Notes: a model not told the origin generated them from the letters alone. 64,000 nucleotides of DNA from Gonapodya prolifera JEL478 (GCA_001574975.1 KQ965833.1:118161-182160), one strand, 5' to 3'. Positions 49,089 to 60,593 are shown, numbered from the stretch's first letter. Numbers and translations are program-made.

Positions 49089-52000
49089 TTAAATACCCCA
49101 CCCTTCGACCCCGTCCATCGCCCCATCTTGCGCGCCATCCGTCTCACCCTCGAAGTCATTCAGGAACGACGAAATATCGAACGAACCTCCTGTTGGACTT
49201 GGCGGGACGGACGCGGCACGGGCGGGGTCGGGTTTCGGCAATTCCGTCTCGTGCTCCGGTCCCACAGCATGAACGACCTCTTGCAAGGCCTTGGTCGCTG
49301 TTTCGACGTCGTCCAAATGGCCTTCCTGAACAGCCAACTGCTCCGCCAAGCTCTGCAGCTGCTGGGGATCGTCCATCTGCACACCAAGGCTCGCCAGGAG
49401 AGCCGTCAAGTCTGCAGTGTTCTGGGGCAGTAGTTGCACACCGCGCCCGCTTGGTGACCGGTTCACTGGTAGGGGTAGGAGATCGGTGCTCGGTACGCCT
49501 GGGGTGTCTTCGGTGGGAACGGATGGTGGGGGTGGCATTCGGTACACGGGACGCCCTCCTGAGGATGTCGGTGCCGCAGGTGCGGGCGGGGCCATTGTGG
49601 CAAGGAGGTTTGCAAGGCGCGTTTGGACAATGTCTGGGTGAGGGTTGAAGGTGGAAACGTATTCAATTCACGGGACCCACCCCACCGCTGAAAAAATATG
49701 TACAACTCACAGTCAATCGCCCCCACAATCTCTTCCGGCACCTTGACTCTCCCCCTCGGTGTCGCGACGGTAAGGACTCCATCCTCGCCTCCCGTGGCTG
49801 TTGCGAACCCCATTCCTGGACTCATGCCACCTCCGTCTCTGGTGACCGCGGGCGCGGGCTCAGTCGGCTGAAGCAAATCTGCGTCCAAGTGCAGTGCTGG
49901 AACGTCCATTGGGAGGTTGATCCCGTCGAGCGTGAATGCAGGCATGGCGGGTGAGGAGGGTAGCGACGGGAGGGTTGGGATGGGAGCTGCAAAAAGGCGA
50001 GGAAGGGTCGTTCTTAAGGTGCTGCCAGTGTGTAACGAACGTATTACGGGCGATGAACTTACCGTGCCCCTCGTCCTCACTGCTGTCGCTCGACGCATCA
50101 TGATCTCCTCCCAGTACGCCGTCATTTCTCTTCCGCTTGGTTCCCCTCCCAACATCGCCCCCTTCGTGCGTGGAGCTCCCCCCCTCTGCGACGTCCTCAT
50201 CCAACACCTCCTCCAACCTTCCTCCAGACTGCCCACCACTCGCCGGCCCACCTTCCAACAACAACCTCCTCCTTTTCTGCCTTCCCTGCCCCTCCCCATT
50301 CACGACACCACCACTCGCAACAAGACCCCTCAGAAACCCAACAATACTCTCCACAACTCGCCGCTGCCGCTCCCCACGCTCGCCCACACGGAGGAGCTCG
50401 GCACGCATCCGATCCTGCCCCGCGCGAAGGGCGGCAAGGTCAGTGGACAGGGTGAATGCGAGACGTTTCAGTTGGGCAAGGTCCGTCGCAAGGCTCGTGA
50501 GTGGGAGTTGCGGGGTCGCGGGGGGGATTGGGGGAGGGCGAGCAGACCCGGACGCGTTTTGTGCAGCCGCACTGGCGGAACTACCAGCAGAAGTCGCGTT
50601 CGGTACAGTGGCGGCGGCGGCGGCAGCAGCGGCCGCCGCTGTATGTTCCTCCCTTGCTCGGTCTGCACGTTTGGACCTACTGACGTACTGCAACATATCG
50701 ACCATTCCTCTTTGGAAATACGGGTGCTCAAATTCGGCGATCTGGTCCAGATCCGGGTCGTCCGGGCGGAGCGCGCCGGCCTGCACGTGCGGGACTTTGC
50801 GGAACCCGTACATGTTGAGCTGCCGGACGAAGGAGGAGTAGTTGGAGTGTTTGAAGAAGCGGGGGAGGACGGTTGTGGCGAAGGAGTCTGGGAGTTCGAC
50901 TGGAGGGTAAGTGAGGGAGGAGAGAGGGGGCGGGGAGGGAGAGAGGGGATCAGGTGAAATGGAAGAGAAGGAGTAAGACAAAGTTGGGATTGCGACAAGG
51001 AAGGCACGAAGACATACCGAAGAAAGACGTTCCATCAGGCGACCAGTAGATGTACTGACTGTTGGCCGGGTCGTTGACGAGACTTCAGAGTACCGGAGAA
51101 GGGGGAAGGATGCGCCCGTTAGCATTTTGTGGGACACGTCAAATATAAGAAGGGTTCAAAAGCTACGACCGTTCCAAGTTGCAATATAAAAAGGGTGATC
51201 CGATGGCAAATGTACTCTGTCGCTCCGCTTGGGTCACTCGAATCCAGAGGTCGATCCGGACACGTCGCTCAGCCCAGCAAGTCCCAGGAGTCCAGGTTCC
51301 CCCTTCCACCTCAGACCACTTCTATTCATTTCTGTCTCGTTTCGACCTGTCGCGCCTCGATGACTCACTTGTACAACTTGACGAGAAACTGGGGTACGTT
51401 CTTCGGAATCGCCTGAATGCTCGCCGAGGTCTGCAGCACCTGCCCGGGTCCACTTGACCGTAAAAGTGCGCCTGAAGTGGGTTGAGCGCGGATAAGTGTT
51501 CCTGAGTGCGGGCCGAGCGGTGTTGTGGTGGGAGACGGTGCAAGGACGTCGAGGGATGCAATGTCGATTGGGGGAGAAGGTGCGGCAAGGGAGGACGAGT
51601 GGAGTGCGGAAGGAGCGATTGAGGTTGGTGGTGCGGGTAGCGTGGTGAGGATAGAGTCCCAAGTGGTATCGGATGTGGGTTGAACAGGCCACGTGGAGAA
51701 TCCGGGCGAGAAGCCCTCTGCGTGTGCGTCGTCTGGAAGAATCGAAAAGAAGGACGACGATGTATCGCCGTCTGCGGGGTGGGGGGTGTCGCCCAGCAGC
51801 GCGTTGAGGTCGAAATCGAGCTGATCCACATCCATGTTTCCATCCCCATGCACATCTCCCGCCCCCGTCACGACACCGTCCGCTGCATCAGAAACGTCTC
51901 CCGTCACCTCGTCGCTGTGAATGGCGCCGTCCGCCAGCTCGTTGAGTCTTGCCGCGAGCGGTTTCTGCCCGTTCTTTGCCGTCAGACTGCGGATCAGGGC

Positions 52001-52276
52001 TGCCTGCTCGCTGGTGAGAGGTTTCCCCTGCTGTACGCTCGAGGCCACCGCAAACAGATTCGTCAGCGAGATTCCCTTGATGAACGCGGGCACTGCGGGC
52101 TGCTCGCTGCCTTTTGTGTCTACTTGCACCCCAACCCCGCCCACTCCCACTCCCGCCCCGTCCCCCGCTCCCGCTCCCACGCCGACTCTTCCCGTCCTCG
52201 ACGATGCAGCCTGCGTCGTCCTCGTCGCCGCCCCCGTCCCGTTGCTGCGGGCTCCGCGTTTGCTGGCCGATGGCAT
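49089..52276 (-). CDS. HSF1: Heat shock transcription factor with internal DNA-binding domain
   Basis: Five exons in phase: 51369-52276, 51018-51082, 50063-50899, 49711-49986, 49089-49633; 876 residues. The HSF DNA-binding domain is assembled across three exons: VPQFLVKLY, then [18 protein letters not shown], then [20 protein letters not shown] and [12 protein letters not shown]. It is followed by a ten-residue Ala run and a leucine/hydrophobic heptad coiled coil ([19 protein letters not shown]). The C-terminus is acidic and Pro-rich with hydrophobic patches, as expected for activation domains. HSFs bind nGAAn repeats and drive chaperone genes. The DNA-binding domain begins only at residue ~295; the long acidic N-terminal region is a single exon. 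A long N-terminal activation region before the domain is also known in budding yeast HSF1. Confidence 0.93.
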
Positions 52277-52681
52277 CGCTCGTTGTTTCGCAGCTCGCGT
52301 TCGCTCTGCCGATGATTTCTAGTTTGTGTAGTCTATGTTTCCGTTGTCTGCGTGGTGTGCGGTCGCTGTCGCTGATCAATCCCAGGGCAATAAAGTTGCT
52401 GACGTTGGAACCCTCGCTCAGTGACCGCAGCTACGCAAAGATAAAGTAATTTCGGCGTTTCCTGCAATTGTAGCGAATTTCTACTCTCGGCGTCTCTTCA
52501 TTTCTGTCGCAGCTGCCTTATGCATTCGCCGCTTTTCCTCTCGCTGGTCCGATCCGTGTTGACTCGCATCTTTTGATAAATTCTGCCATATGCTAAGCCT
52601 TGCTCACATCTCATCGGTCCACTTTCCGTTCACTCAAACGTGATTTTTTACATTCGTTTTATTTTCCCTTACCATTATACA
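52277..52681. other. Intergenic region
   Basis: Upstream region of HSF and downstream flank of the FunK1-like gene. AT-rich from 52440; no gene seen. Confidence 0.6.
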
Positions 52682-54126
52682 TCAAATTTTCACCACCGAT
52701 TCAGTTTTGGAACCAATTTTCCAGTTCATCAAGTTCCGCCTCCGCCAACCCTTCTTCCTCCCCACTAACCGGCGCCCGTCAACACAAAAATTTTCCGGGA
52801 GAACATCGCCGTGCATCCAACCCGCTCGGGGAAGCTCCACGAGCGCCGTTCGAGCACCAGCTCGGGCATCCACATGCGTCAACACACCGTTCCGAACTGC
52901 GTCGGCGAGAGAAGTCCCCGCTGGCTCAAAGACGAGTGCGAGGAGAAGTCCCCAGAGCAGTCCGGAATCCAGGGGTACCTATATTGAAGATATGAGTAGA
53001 GAAGTTTGTCCGTACCAATCGGAATAGTGTTGCCCTGTAGGTGCTTCGGCTTGACGTACACCTCCTTCTCATTCTCGAATTCGCCAATGAGCGCCGGCTG
53101 CTTGGCTTTGTCAAAAAGCTTGAAGACAGCCGGACGCGCACGATACGTCCCGCTCGCGACCGCGCCCATAAGTCCACGGGCAATCACTGCTTCGAAGTGA
53201 GCGGACCGAGGGTTCACAGCTCCGTGGGATCCAGTTTAAGATCAACATTGGAGGGAAGAGACGGATCCGTCGACAGAGGGGATCAAGGATAGTCCCAGCG
53301 TTCGTCAGATAGCCGCAATACAGTAACAAGCGCCAGCAGCAGCGAGGCAGAGTCGCCCGTTCGAGGAAATGGCCCGGCTGACTCGACGCGCCCAACTCCT
53401 GGAATCCGGCGGAAGAGCCACCATGCCGAGTGAGAGGTCGGGGCAAAGTCAAAGTACTGAAGTCTGTTGAAGCAGGCGTAGCCATACACTTGCCTTACTG
53501 TCTGGTAGACCTTAGATGTTGAGTCACGCCCGTCTGCCCTCCAAGCGTCCACCAGGCTCCTCGTTTCCGAAAATGTGCAGGGTGTCTTGTACTCAAGCAC
53601 CATTTTGGGCGTCGTTCGCCAGACCAAGTCCGGGTCACCAACAACACGGTCAGCCTCCCATCCCAGCAAAGAACCCATCGCGACCTGTTACAGCAATTGC
53701 GACAGTCTCGGCGACTTCGAGCACGTAGAGCCTGGAGTGGGCGACCACGTCCGGCTTGGTCGCGCACGTGGACTGGCGTACAAGTGTCGCGAGGTGCTGG
53801 GGAGTTGCGGGCGGAAGATCTGGGAGAGAGATGGTGGCGAGGAGTGAGCGAGTCGTTTCCATCGCCCGATCGAGTTCCGCCCACTCTGAAATGTCGCTCA
53901 AACCTGTGCGTGGATGTTTTGGGGCTGCGGTAACAGGGATGGTGACGCCCGTGGGGTCAGGGGTGATGGGGACGAGCTGAAAGTTATTGACAAAGTCCAA
54001 CAACGTGCGCGTCAGCCGGACAACAAAAGTCGGGAGCGTTGCTGGTGCGGGAAAGAGTGAGCCTCGAGGGTTTTGAGTGCCAGATAGAAGGAAGTTCACG
54101 CAGAAAGCAGATAGAGGGGAGTGCAA
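52682..54126 (-). CDS. FunK1 / Crinkler-type fungal protein-kinase-like gene, C-terminally incomplete
   Basis: Coding pieces on the minus strand give the standard FunK1-like layout. There is an N-terminal helical segment (53680-54126). Then comes PDLVWRTTPKMVLEYKTPCT with VRQVYGYACFN and a WWLFRRIPG motif (53283-53678). A degenerate kinase N-lobe follows (SGTYRARPAVFKLFDKAKQP, ENEKEVYVKPKHLQG), and then LVFEPAGTSLADAVRNGVLT with the catalytic loop MHGDVLPENFCV near 52800. The frame then ends in a basic tail and stops at 52682 without the DFG-type IDFG motif, so the C-lobe is missing or lies in unrecognised exons. Frame changes at about 53290, 53660 and 52940 mark introns. Such genes are expanded in many fungi and are often near Crinkler-like effectors; the biological role is unknown. 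Confidence 0.65.
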
Positions 54127-54329
54127 TTTACACTTTCATTCTTCCGGATCGTCTCAACCTGGGCATTTTTCGAAAGATTTGGAACGAAACAGAACAAATG
54201 GATGGAGAAATCTAGCATTTGCTTCTCGTCCAGTGCAAGCGACATTTCGCCATGCGGCAAGCGTATAATTGGCTGTCCCAGTCCACGTGAATTGAAGAAC
54301 ACAGGTATAAAGCGTTTACATAATGCTTC

Positions 54330-55010
54330 CGACATTTCTGCGACGTTTTTGGCACCTTATTGTACCTTTTGAACCTTTTTACTTGCCTTTCTCTTGATGT
54401 GGTCGTCCTGTGTACTGAAGAGCTACAAAATTTTCCATCAGAGGCTCCATTCACACGCAGAACATCAAAGCCTCCAATTTCTTGTCTGTTCTCTGCCCGA
54501 GAGGAAGTCTCCGATAACATAATCGCACCTTGAAAGGCCCTCTCACACTGCCCGCTCATGCCCCCTCAACTTCAGGAAGTCATTATGTGCCCCGCTCTAA
54601 GGTAAATTTCTGGGCCTGAAAAGAGGACCCGACTCTCGGTTGGAAGGACCGTGTCGGAGAATCGTCGAGAGCCGACGTGGAGCCAACGATGGCTGCCCTG
54701 CATCAGTCGGGGGATGTCAATGAGTGAGTATTGTTTGTCGTCGGAACAGCACTCAAGACTCATAGAGTTAGTTTTGAACCGACAGACATGCGTTGCGAGC
54801 TGACGGCGCACCGATGATGTCTGCAGGACCCCTAACGCTTTTGGAACAGTCGTCGGTTTCCCACGTGGAAAGATTTTCGATTGTCATTTTCTGGTACAAA
54901 CCGATGTAAGTAAAGGTTGGGGCCAGGTCACTGACTTTGAAAAATACCAAAATAGTGTGGTGTCCAAAGGGGATATCTTTGCACGGCCTATGGAGACGTT
55001 CAAACTAATT
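54330..55010 (+). pseudogene. Secreted-protein family unit 1, degenerate
   Basis: First of three tandem copies. The 5' flank (54330-54600) matches units 2 and 3, including CATTATGTGCCCCGCTCTAA. The coding part reads RGANDGCP...GGCQ at 54680-54716, but the codon before the GTGAGT donor is TGA where unit 3 has AGA, and exon 2 carries an in-frame stop before DDVCRTPN. The C-terminal coding segment (VTDFEKYQNSVVSKGD, then MQSRGLYHDRD) is open to 55054. No intact signal peptide is visible. Confidence 0.6.
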
Positions 55011-55329
55011 GCCCTAAACATGCAATCCAGGGGACTGTATCATGACCGCGATTAACAGAAATAAATCGCCACGCAAAAGCTTAACTCGGGATACCTCTAG
55101 CATTTGCTCCTTGGCATATCGCAATACGGCAAGCGCGAATCCAAGCACATCTGAAGTACATGCGACCTGTAGCTGCCGATTACAGCTGACATGAAACACG
55201 GTTGGAAAGCGTTTACACAGAGCGAAAGAACAGTATCGGATGCCTTTTTGGATATTCACTCCCCCACACCGCTGAAAAATCCTCGATACCTCCCCTCTCA
55301 CTGTTGCGTTGGCGTCCTCTCGGGAACTC

Positions 55330-55850
55330 TCTCGACGTGTTTTGCACCGTTTGGTACCTTTGAACCTTTTTCTTTGACTTTCTCATGATGGGGATCGTCC
55401 TGTTTACTGAAACCTTTCAATACTTTCTATCAAAGGCTCACATTCACACACATAATACCAATGCCTCTGATTTCTTGTCTGCTCTTTGTTATTCAAGAGA
55501 TTCTCCGATAATATTTACGTACCTTAAAAGGCCCCCTCAACTTCGAAGTCATTATGTGCCCGGCTCTAAAGTAAATTTCCGTACCTGTGAGAACAAAATG
55601 GACCCGCTCAATTGGCCGAAAGACCACACCGAAGAATCATCAAGAATCGCACCATGACTATGCGTCTTCTGACCTTTCTCCTCTTTGGCGATCTACGCTT
55701 GTCTTGCAAGCGCTGCTGTTCTGGAGACCCGCGGAAAGAACGATGTCTGTCCTTCAAAATACGGGGGATGTGCAGGAGCGAGTATTGTTTGTCTTCGTGT
55801 CGCACAGTGCCGAGACTTATAGAGCCAGAATTCTGATGCCAGAGACGTGC
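55330..55850 (+). pseudogene. Secreted-protein family unit 2, frameshifted
   Basis: Second copy. ATG at 55654 starts MTMRLLTFLL, matching MSMRLLALLL of unit 3. One base is then gained in TCTTTGGCGATC, so the original frame (AIYACLASAAVLETRGKNDV, then CPSKYGGC) continues out of frame. The donor of unit 3 is replaced by GCGAGT. The sequence beyond 55850 changes to a fragment of the alpha/beta hydrolase gene. Probably not functional. Confidence 0.62.
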
Positions 55851-56010
55851 CTACGACGTGGGCTAGTGCCCACCGGAGGTCATAATAGCAGTTCAACTAA
55901 ATTTAGCACCATCACGTCCGTCCTGAGCAATCGTTCGAAGGTGATGAGCGTACATTATCCTAAAAATGGCACATTAAAAGACGCACGTGTAGGTCCGGGG
56001 TCAGATTGAG
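55850..56010 (-). pseudogene. Fragment of the alpha/beta hydrolase gene
   Basis: About 150 bp match 58425-58580 inside the hydrolase gene; shared blocks include CGTCCGTCCTGAGCAATCGT and TCATCACC(T/C)TCGAACGATT. Read on the minus strand, the original LELLDTLRWDRAHV frame is interrupted by several stops, so this is a relic. It sits between units 2 and 3 of the secreted-protein array. Confidence 0.7.
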
Positions 56011-56552
56011 AGATGTCGGTATGAGAAACCTCAAAAAACATACCATTTATGAGACCTGTGAGCACAGGAGGGATTCCCAACGTCCAAGCTGCCTCCACCC
56101 AAAAGAGCAATTGAACGCAAATATGGGCTGATAGTACTACCAAAATCTGCGTGAGTCGTGGTCCCTTCGCTGCTGTGTTGACATCCAAGTTCCGGCAACG
56201 GATGACCCGAAAATTTTTTCGTGTTCGACACCTTTGGCGCACTTCGTACCTTCTGCTTGCCTTTTTTGTATTGGAGGCTGTTCTGTTTGCTAAAAGCCTG
56301 CAATAATTTTCATCAGAGGCTCCCCTTCACCCGCCCGATACCAATGCCTCGGATTTCTTGTTTGTTCTCTGTTATTCGCGAGAGAGTCTCCGATAACGTT
56401 TCCGTACCTTGAAAGGCCCTCTCACTGCCCTCTCAAGTTCGGAAAGTCATTATGTACCTGGCTCTAAGGTAAATTCCATGGCAGTGCCAATAAAAAGAGG
56501 ACCCTACTCTCAGTTGGAAGCACTGCGTCAAAGAATCGTCAAGGATATCACA

Positions 56553-57050
56553 ATGTCTATGCGTCTTCTGGCTTTACTCCTCTTGGCAATCTACGCTTGT
56601 CTTGCAAGGGCTGCTGCTCTTGAGAGCCGTGGAGCGAACGACGGCTACCCCTTTCGCAACGGGGGATGTCAAAGAGTGAGTATTGTCGGTCGTTGGAACA
56701 GCGCCAAAGACTCATAGAGCCGGTTTTGAACACACAGGTGTGCATTGCGCGAGGAGGGGGCAACGTTGATGTCTGCAGGACCCCTTGTGAGTAGGATTTG
56801 TACGTGCGGGAGAGACGGGACTGGTAGCGCACGAGTGGTCGAGTGTTCTGTGTTGGGTCTCCCTTGTACAATGTGCCACGTAACCGAGATAAAATGCTAC
56901 GTAAGGTACTAATACGCAACTTAGCAACTGTCAGTGAGCAAGGGGGCCGCCCGAAGCCCCTGACACCTCTAACGCGCACGGAACACACGTCGATTTCCCA
57001 TGTGGTCGCGGGCCTAAAGGGCCTCGGGGGTTGGTACAAACCGATGTAAG
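56553..57050 (+). CDS. Secreted-protein family unit 3, best-preserved copy
   Basis: Exon 1 at 56553-56675 codes a clear signal peptide (MSMRLLALLLLAIYACLARA) followed by ESRGANDGYP and GGCQR up to a GTGAGT donor. Exon 2 (56738-56785) codes VCIARGGGNVDVCRTP and ends at another GTGAGT. A third exon after ACCGAAG-type acceptor sequence near 56955 gives NAHGTHVDFPCGRGPKGPRG and LVQTD up to GTAAGT at 57047. Unit 1 confirms this order because it has the second and third segments fused. The mature protein would be short and Cys-containing; a further C-terminal exon (VTDFGKYQNSV) has a one-base lesion. No known family is recognised; an extracellular peptide or effector-like role is inferred only from the signal and Cys residues. 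Confidence 0.48.
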
Positions 57051-57354
57051 TAACGTTTGTTCGATTGTAGTCGTAGAACCAGGTCACTGACTTTGGAAAA
57101 TATCAAAATAGTGTCAATTCCGAAAGGAGGTGCTTGCACGGCCCATGGAGACCATGACACTCTCTGCACTTATTTTATAGACTAGGGTTTTCTGAGGCTG
57201 TAAACAACTCAGCTGTACAAGGGTCATGGTCCCGGTTAACAGAGAGAACTCGTCGCCACTCGCCAGCTTACTTCATATCCGTACTCGAATGGTCTTCCAA
57301 TACAGAAATACAACCCTCATAGTTGTGCAAAAGCATTAAAAAGGAACAACGCAT

Positions 57355-59008
57355 TCACAACCCGCACCCAAAACATGCCGATGCACCCTCTCCGTTAGTT
57401 TGGTTGTTCTGACTTGATGCATAGTCTGTACGTTGCGCCAATAATTCCCCCTTGCCCACTTGCATCGTCGCAACATTAGTATACGCCGGAGGTTTATCCA
57501 GTAGGTGGCGCATATCCGCGCGGCCGGACCGTTCCTTTCTCTGACACTCCACGTCGTGCCAAAGCTTCTCCAAAGCAGAGTCCAACTCGACGGGGTACTG
57601 AGCTGTGATGCCGTGGCCTCCATCTTCGAGAGGGATGAGTTGAGCAGGAATGGTCGCGGCCAGGTGGGAAGAGTTGGAAGGCGGTATGACGGAGTCTGAT
57701 GTTCCCACGATCTGCGAAGGGGGGTATGAGATTGGTTTCCTCCCACTTTCAGACTCAACGCTTCAATGTCCGTAACGCACCACTACAGTCTTTACTCCAG
57801 CATCTCCAATTCCACGCAGCTCTTCATCACTGACATAATGCCCCCTCGCCGCGCTCCACTGCCGCCTCCACCCGTCCACGGACTGCCCGGGGTACGTTTC
57901 CAATCGCTCCTTCCACCAACATCGCTGCACGTCGCGATTCGTTGCGGAGTCAGATGAAGAAGACGGGTCAGCGTGTGCGATGACGAAGGGGTACGTTAGG
58001 CTGGGAGGAGAGCGGAGCCAGGCCTTAGGTTGATTGGGGTGATCAGCAGTTTGGACATTTCATGGAATCCCGATGCTGCCAAGCCGCAATTGGCTTACCT
58101 GTGGGAAAAGGAGATTTGTTGTAAAGCGGAAGCGTATCTCGTCATGCTGAGCGTCAAATATTGGGAGCGGGACCTGGTTGATAAATCGTGAATTGGCATG
58201 GTGCGAGAAGAGAGAAGAAGTGAGTACACCAACGCACCTTCTGACCATCACTACTCTTCCTCGGTCCTGCAGTTGTTGCAATTAGAGCCAGGGAGAGCAC
58301 TCGCGATGGTGCCGCCACTGCGACTTTTTGAGCAATCATCCCGCCTTCAAGAGCCAGGCCAGAGTCAGAGAGCCCCCACAGAAGCCTCCATAAAAGAAAA
58401 ACTAACCAAGTGATATGCCTATGACGTGGGCCCGGTCCCAGCGAAGGGTGTCCAGTAGTTCAAGTGCGTCCACCGCCATCATGTCCGTCCTGAGCAATCG
58501 TTCGAGGGTGATGAGTGCACATCACTCCAAGAGGGGCGCATAAAAAAGACGCACGTATACGACCCAGGATCAGATTCAGAAACTCCCGTCTGCCCAACGC
58601 CTGTTGTTGAAACGTGAACTTTAGGTTCCGAATTCTCCACGACACGCTGCACCGAACACACCTCGATTGTCGAAAACACAGACACTGTACTGTCCACCCG
58701 CCTTCCCCAGCACCTGTGATTGGAAGTCCCAGTTCACCCAAGCTCCACCAAGCCCCATGATGAACAGGGACCGGACTGGCTCGGTAGAAAGTCAGGGTCG
58801 ATGGACGGATTTTTAGGGACGAAAATAGCTTCTTTAACGGGAGATTGGCAATGCCGCTCACTTGGACCGTCGCCAAAGACCTGGCACCAATGCGGATCGT
58901 GGTGAGTTGATGACTTTGAGAGAACGTTTCGCTGGCAAGGAGAGCGCCCACCTCGTAATAGAGTTGAGTAGGGACGTTCCGACTGCCGCCGATGGAAGCG
59001 AAGGGCAT
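57355..59008 (-). CDS. Alpha/beta hydrolase
   Basis: Exons on the minus strand build a typical alpha/beta hydrolase. The start is MPFASIGGSRNVPTQLYYE (59008). Next comes IMGLGGAWVNWDFQSQVLG with QYSVCVFDNRG near 58660-58770 (oxyanion strand and DNRG). Then MAVDALELLDTLRWDRAHV followed by the nucleophile elbow GISLGGM (GxSxG) and AQKVAVAAPSRVLSLALIAT near 58270-58460. The last exon carries IVGTSDSVIPP and ends in LEDGGHG, supplying the acid and catalytic His, with stop at 57355. Exact boundaries in 58030-58250 are unresolved. The fold class is secure, the substrate is not. A fragment of this gene has been copied into the secreted-protein array at 55.85 kb. Confidence 0.8.
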
Positions 59009-59163
59009 CGTGTGGGTGGGAGGTGGAATAGCCGGACGAACTTATGACCACAGCATGGCATTTCAGAACTGAACGAGCTACAGCAACATTTAGTCATTAT
59101 TAAACTTGAGATTTCACGAGAATTCAAAGCCAAGGGGCCCTTGGGGATTATTTCGGCGCAATC

Positions 59164-60593
59164 TCATCTCCTCTTCGTCCCACCATATCCAGAGCTCGTA
59201 TTGGTCCCTCCCGACCCAGCCCACGAGCTTGACGACGAGCTTGAGTTGCTGGACGCTGCCCACGAAGTGCTACTTGATGTTTGGGATGGGCCCGAAGTGC
59301 TACTGGATGAGGAGGGCGATCCGAAAAGGTTTGTGAAGGTGCTTTGGGCGGTGCGAGGAGGCGGCGCTTGTGCAGCGGGATGAGGACGGAAGGGGTGTGC
59401 TTGCGCGGGTGGTGGCACGTACGATCTGGTGTTCACGTGAGGACATACAGAGAATCCAGAGAGTAAATTGATCAAGTTGTTTAGCACGAGCCGCAAAAAA
59501 ACGTTACTCACGCTTGTCTTCGCTGCTCCCTTCGAGATCCCATAAAGTCTCCAGCAAGGTAGCCGAGTCCTGCACCGCTCCAGAATCCCGGTCGATCCCT
59601 ACCAGATCCAGCGCTAGAAGCTGACGACGTGCTGGTTGGTGGAGGAGCAGTAAACGAAGAAGGTTTGGGCTCTGAAGACCGATTAGGTTGTGATTTCGTA
59701 CCAGTCAGGTCACAGAGTCTGATGGTTCATCGTTGAAGCCACAGAATCGTCTGGGCTCATTCACCTTCAGGCGGCACTCCTCTCGGCGAATAGGGGGGCG
59801 GGGGATCATCTTCATCTCCACCCCCACCGCCGCCGCTGCCCGGGCCTCCACCAAATCCAGGTCTGTCGTCAGAATCGTCGGGGCGGGACCGGTTCGCCGA
59901 GGTCGAACGGCTCCCACGTGACGGTTGCGAGAAACAGCGGACGACGACGTAGGCCACAATCATGAAAGCGAAGAAGAAGAATAGGTTGGAAGCAAGTCGT
60001 TCTGTGGAGTCATCTCCAGTGTTTTTATGCGGTTCTGGGTTTTGTTGGTTTTGTTTTATCGGCCCAGACTGTTGTTGCGACTGTTTCATTCTAGCCTTCG
60101 CCTCGGCAGTAAAGTGAAGTGTATCTTTGCCACAGATACCAGAAGAATGAAAATTAAAGCAGTGTGAGAACCCACATCGCCTCGTTTGGATCTTGTCGAC
60201 GGCGAATGACTCACACTCCACACCACAACTCCCAGAAACGACCTTTTCATCCTCTGGGCCACTCCATCCCTCGCAGCTCACATCCGTAGTTCCCAATCGA
60301 ACGCCGTCCTCGACTTCCGCCTCGCACTTCCACTGCACATCTCGTCCATCGAACCCCGCGTTTTTACATTGAATCACCTCGGGAACGAAGGCCGCGCAGG
60401 CGTCGCCGCCCACGCATGCAATCTGGGGAGCGGGCTTTCCGCGCCGAGAGGTCGTGTGCCGGCCTCGATGGAATGTGAGGGATGTGATGGTTTGAAGGTC
60501 GATTGGTTTGAGCTTTTCCTTCTTCGTAGCAAGGGATGGGATTGGGAGGAGAAGCAGCAAGGAGATGGCACAAAGTGCGAGCTGGGAGCGCAT
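59164..60593 (-). CDS. SARAF: SARAF-like regulator of store-operated calcium entry
   Basis: The signal peptide at 60593 (MRSQLALCAISLLLLLPIPS) is followed by the SARAF luminal domain: TSLTFHRGRHTTSRRGKPAP, QIACVGGDAC, VIQCKNAGFDGRDVQWKCEA, LGTTDVSCEGWSGPEDEKVV and SGSCGVEC. A single transmembrane helix (NLFFFFAFMIVAYVVVRC) precedes a Gly/Pro-rich cytosolic tail. Further exons code PGFWSGAGLGYLAGDFMGS (59520-59700) and a Ser-rich end exon (59164-59425) finishing SGYGGTKRR, as human SARAF ends SGYGGTRRR. SARAF sits in the ER membrane and slows STIM-Orai activity in animals. The junction after PPPYSPRGVPPE (near 59765) is one base off with the acceptors visible. Confidence 0.9.

Noticed and set aside
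48983-49648. 221-codon plus-strand ORF
   Set aside because: Lies antisense to the last HSF exon, whose high GC content keeps the opposite strand open.
51365-52276. Separate gene upstream of HSF (303-codon ORF)
   Set aside because: Its last codons ([10 protein letters not shown]) are the start of the HSF DNA-binding domain and splice in phase to the next exon, so it is exon 1 of HSF.
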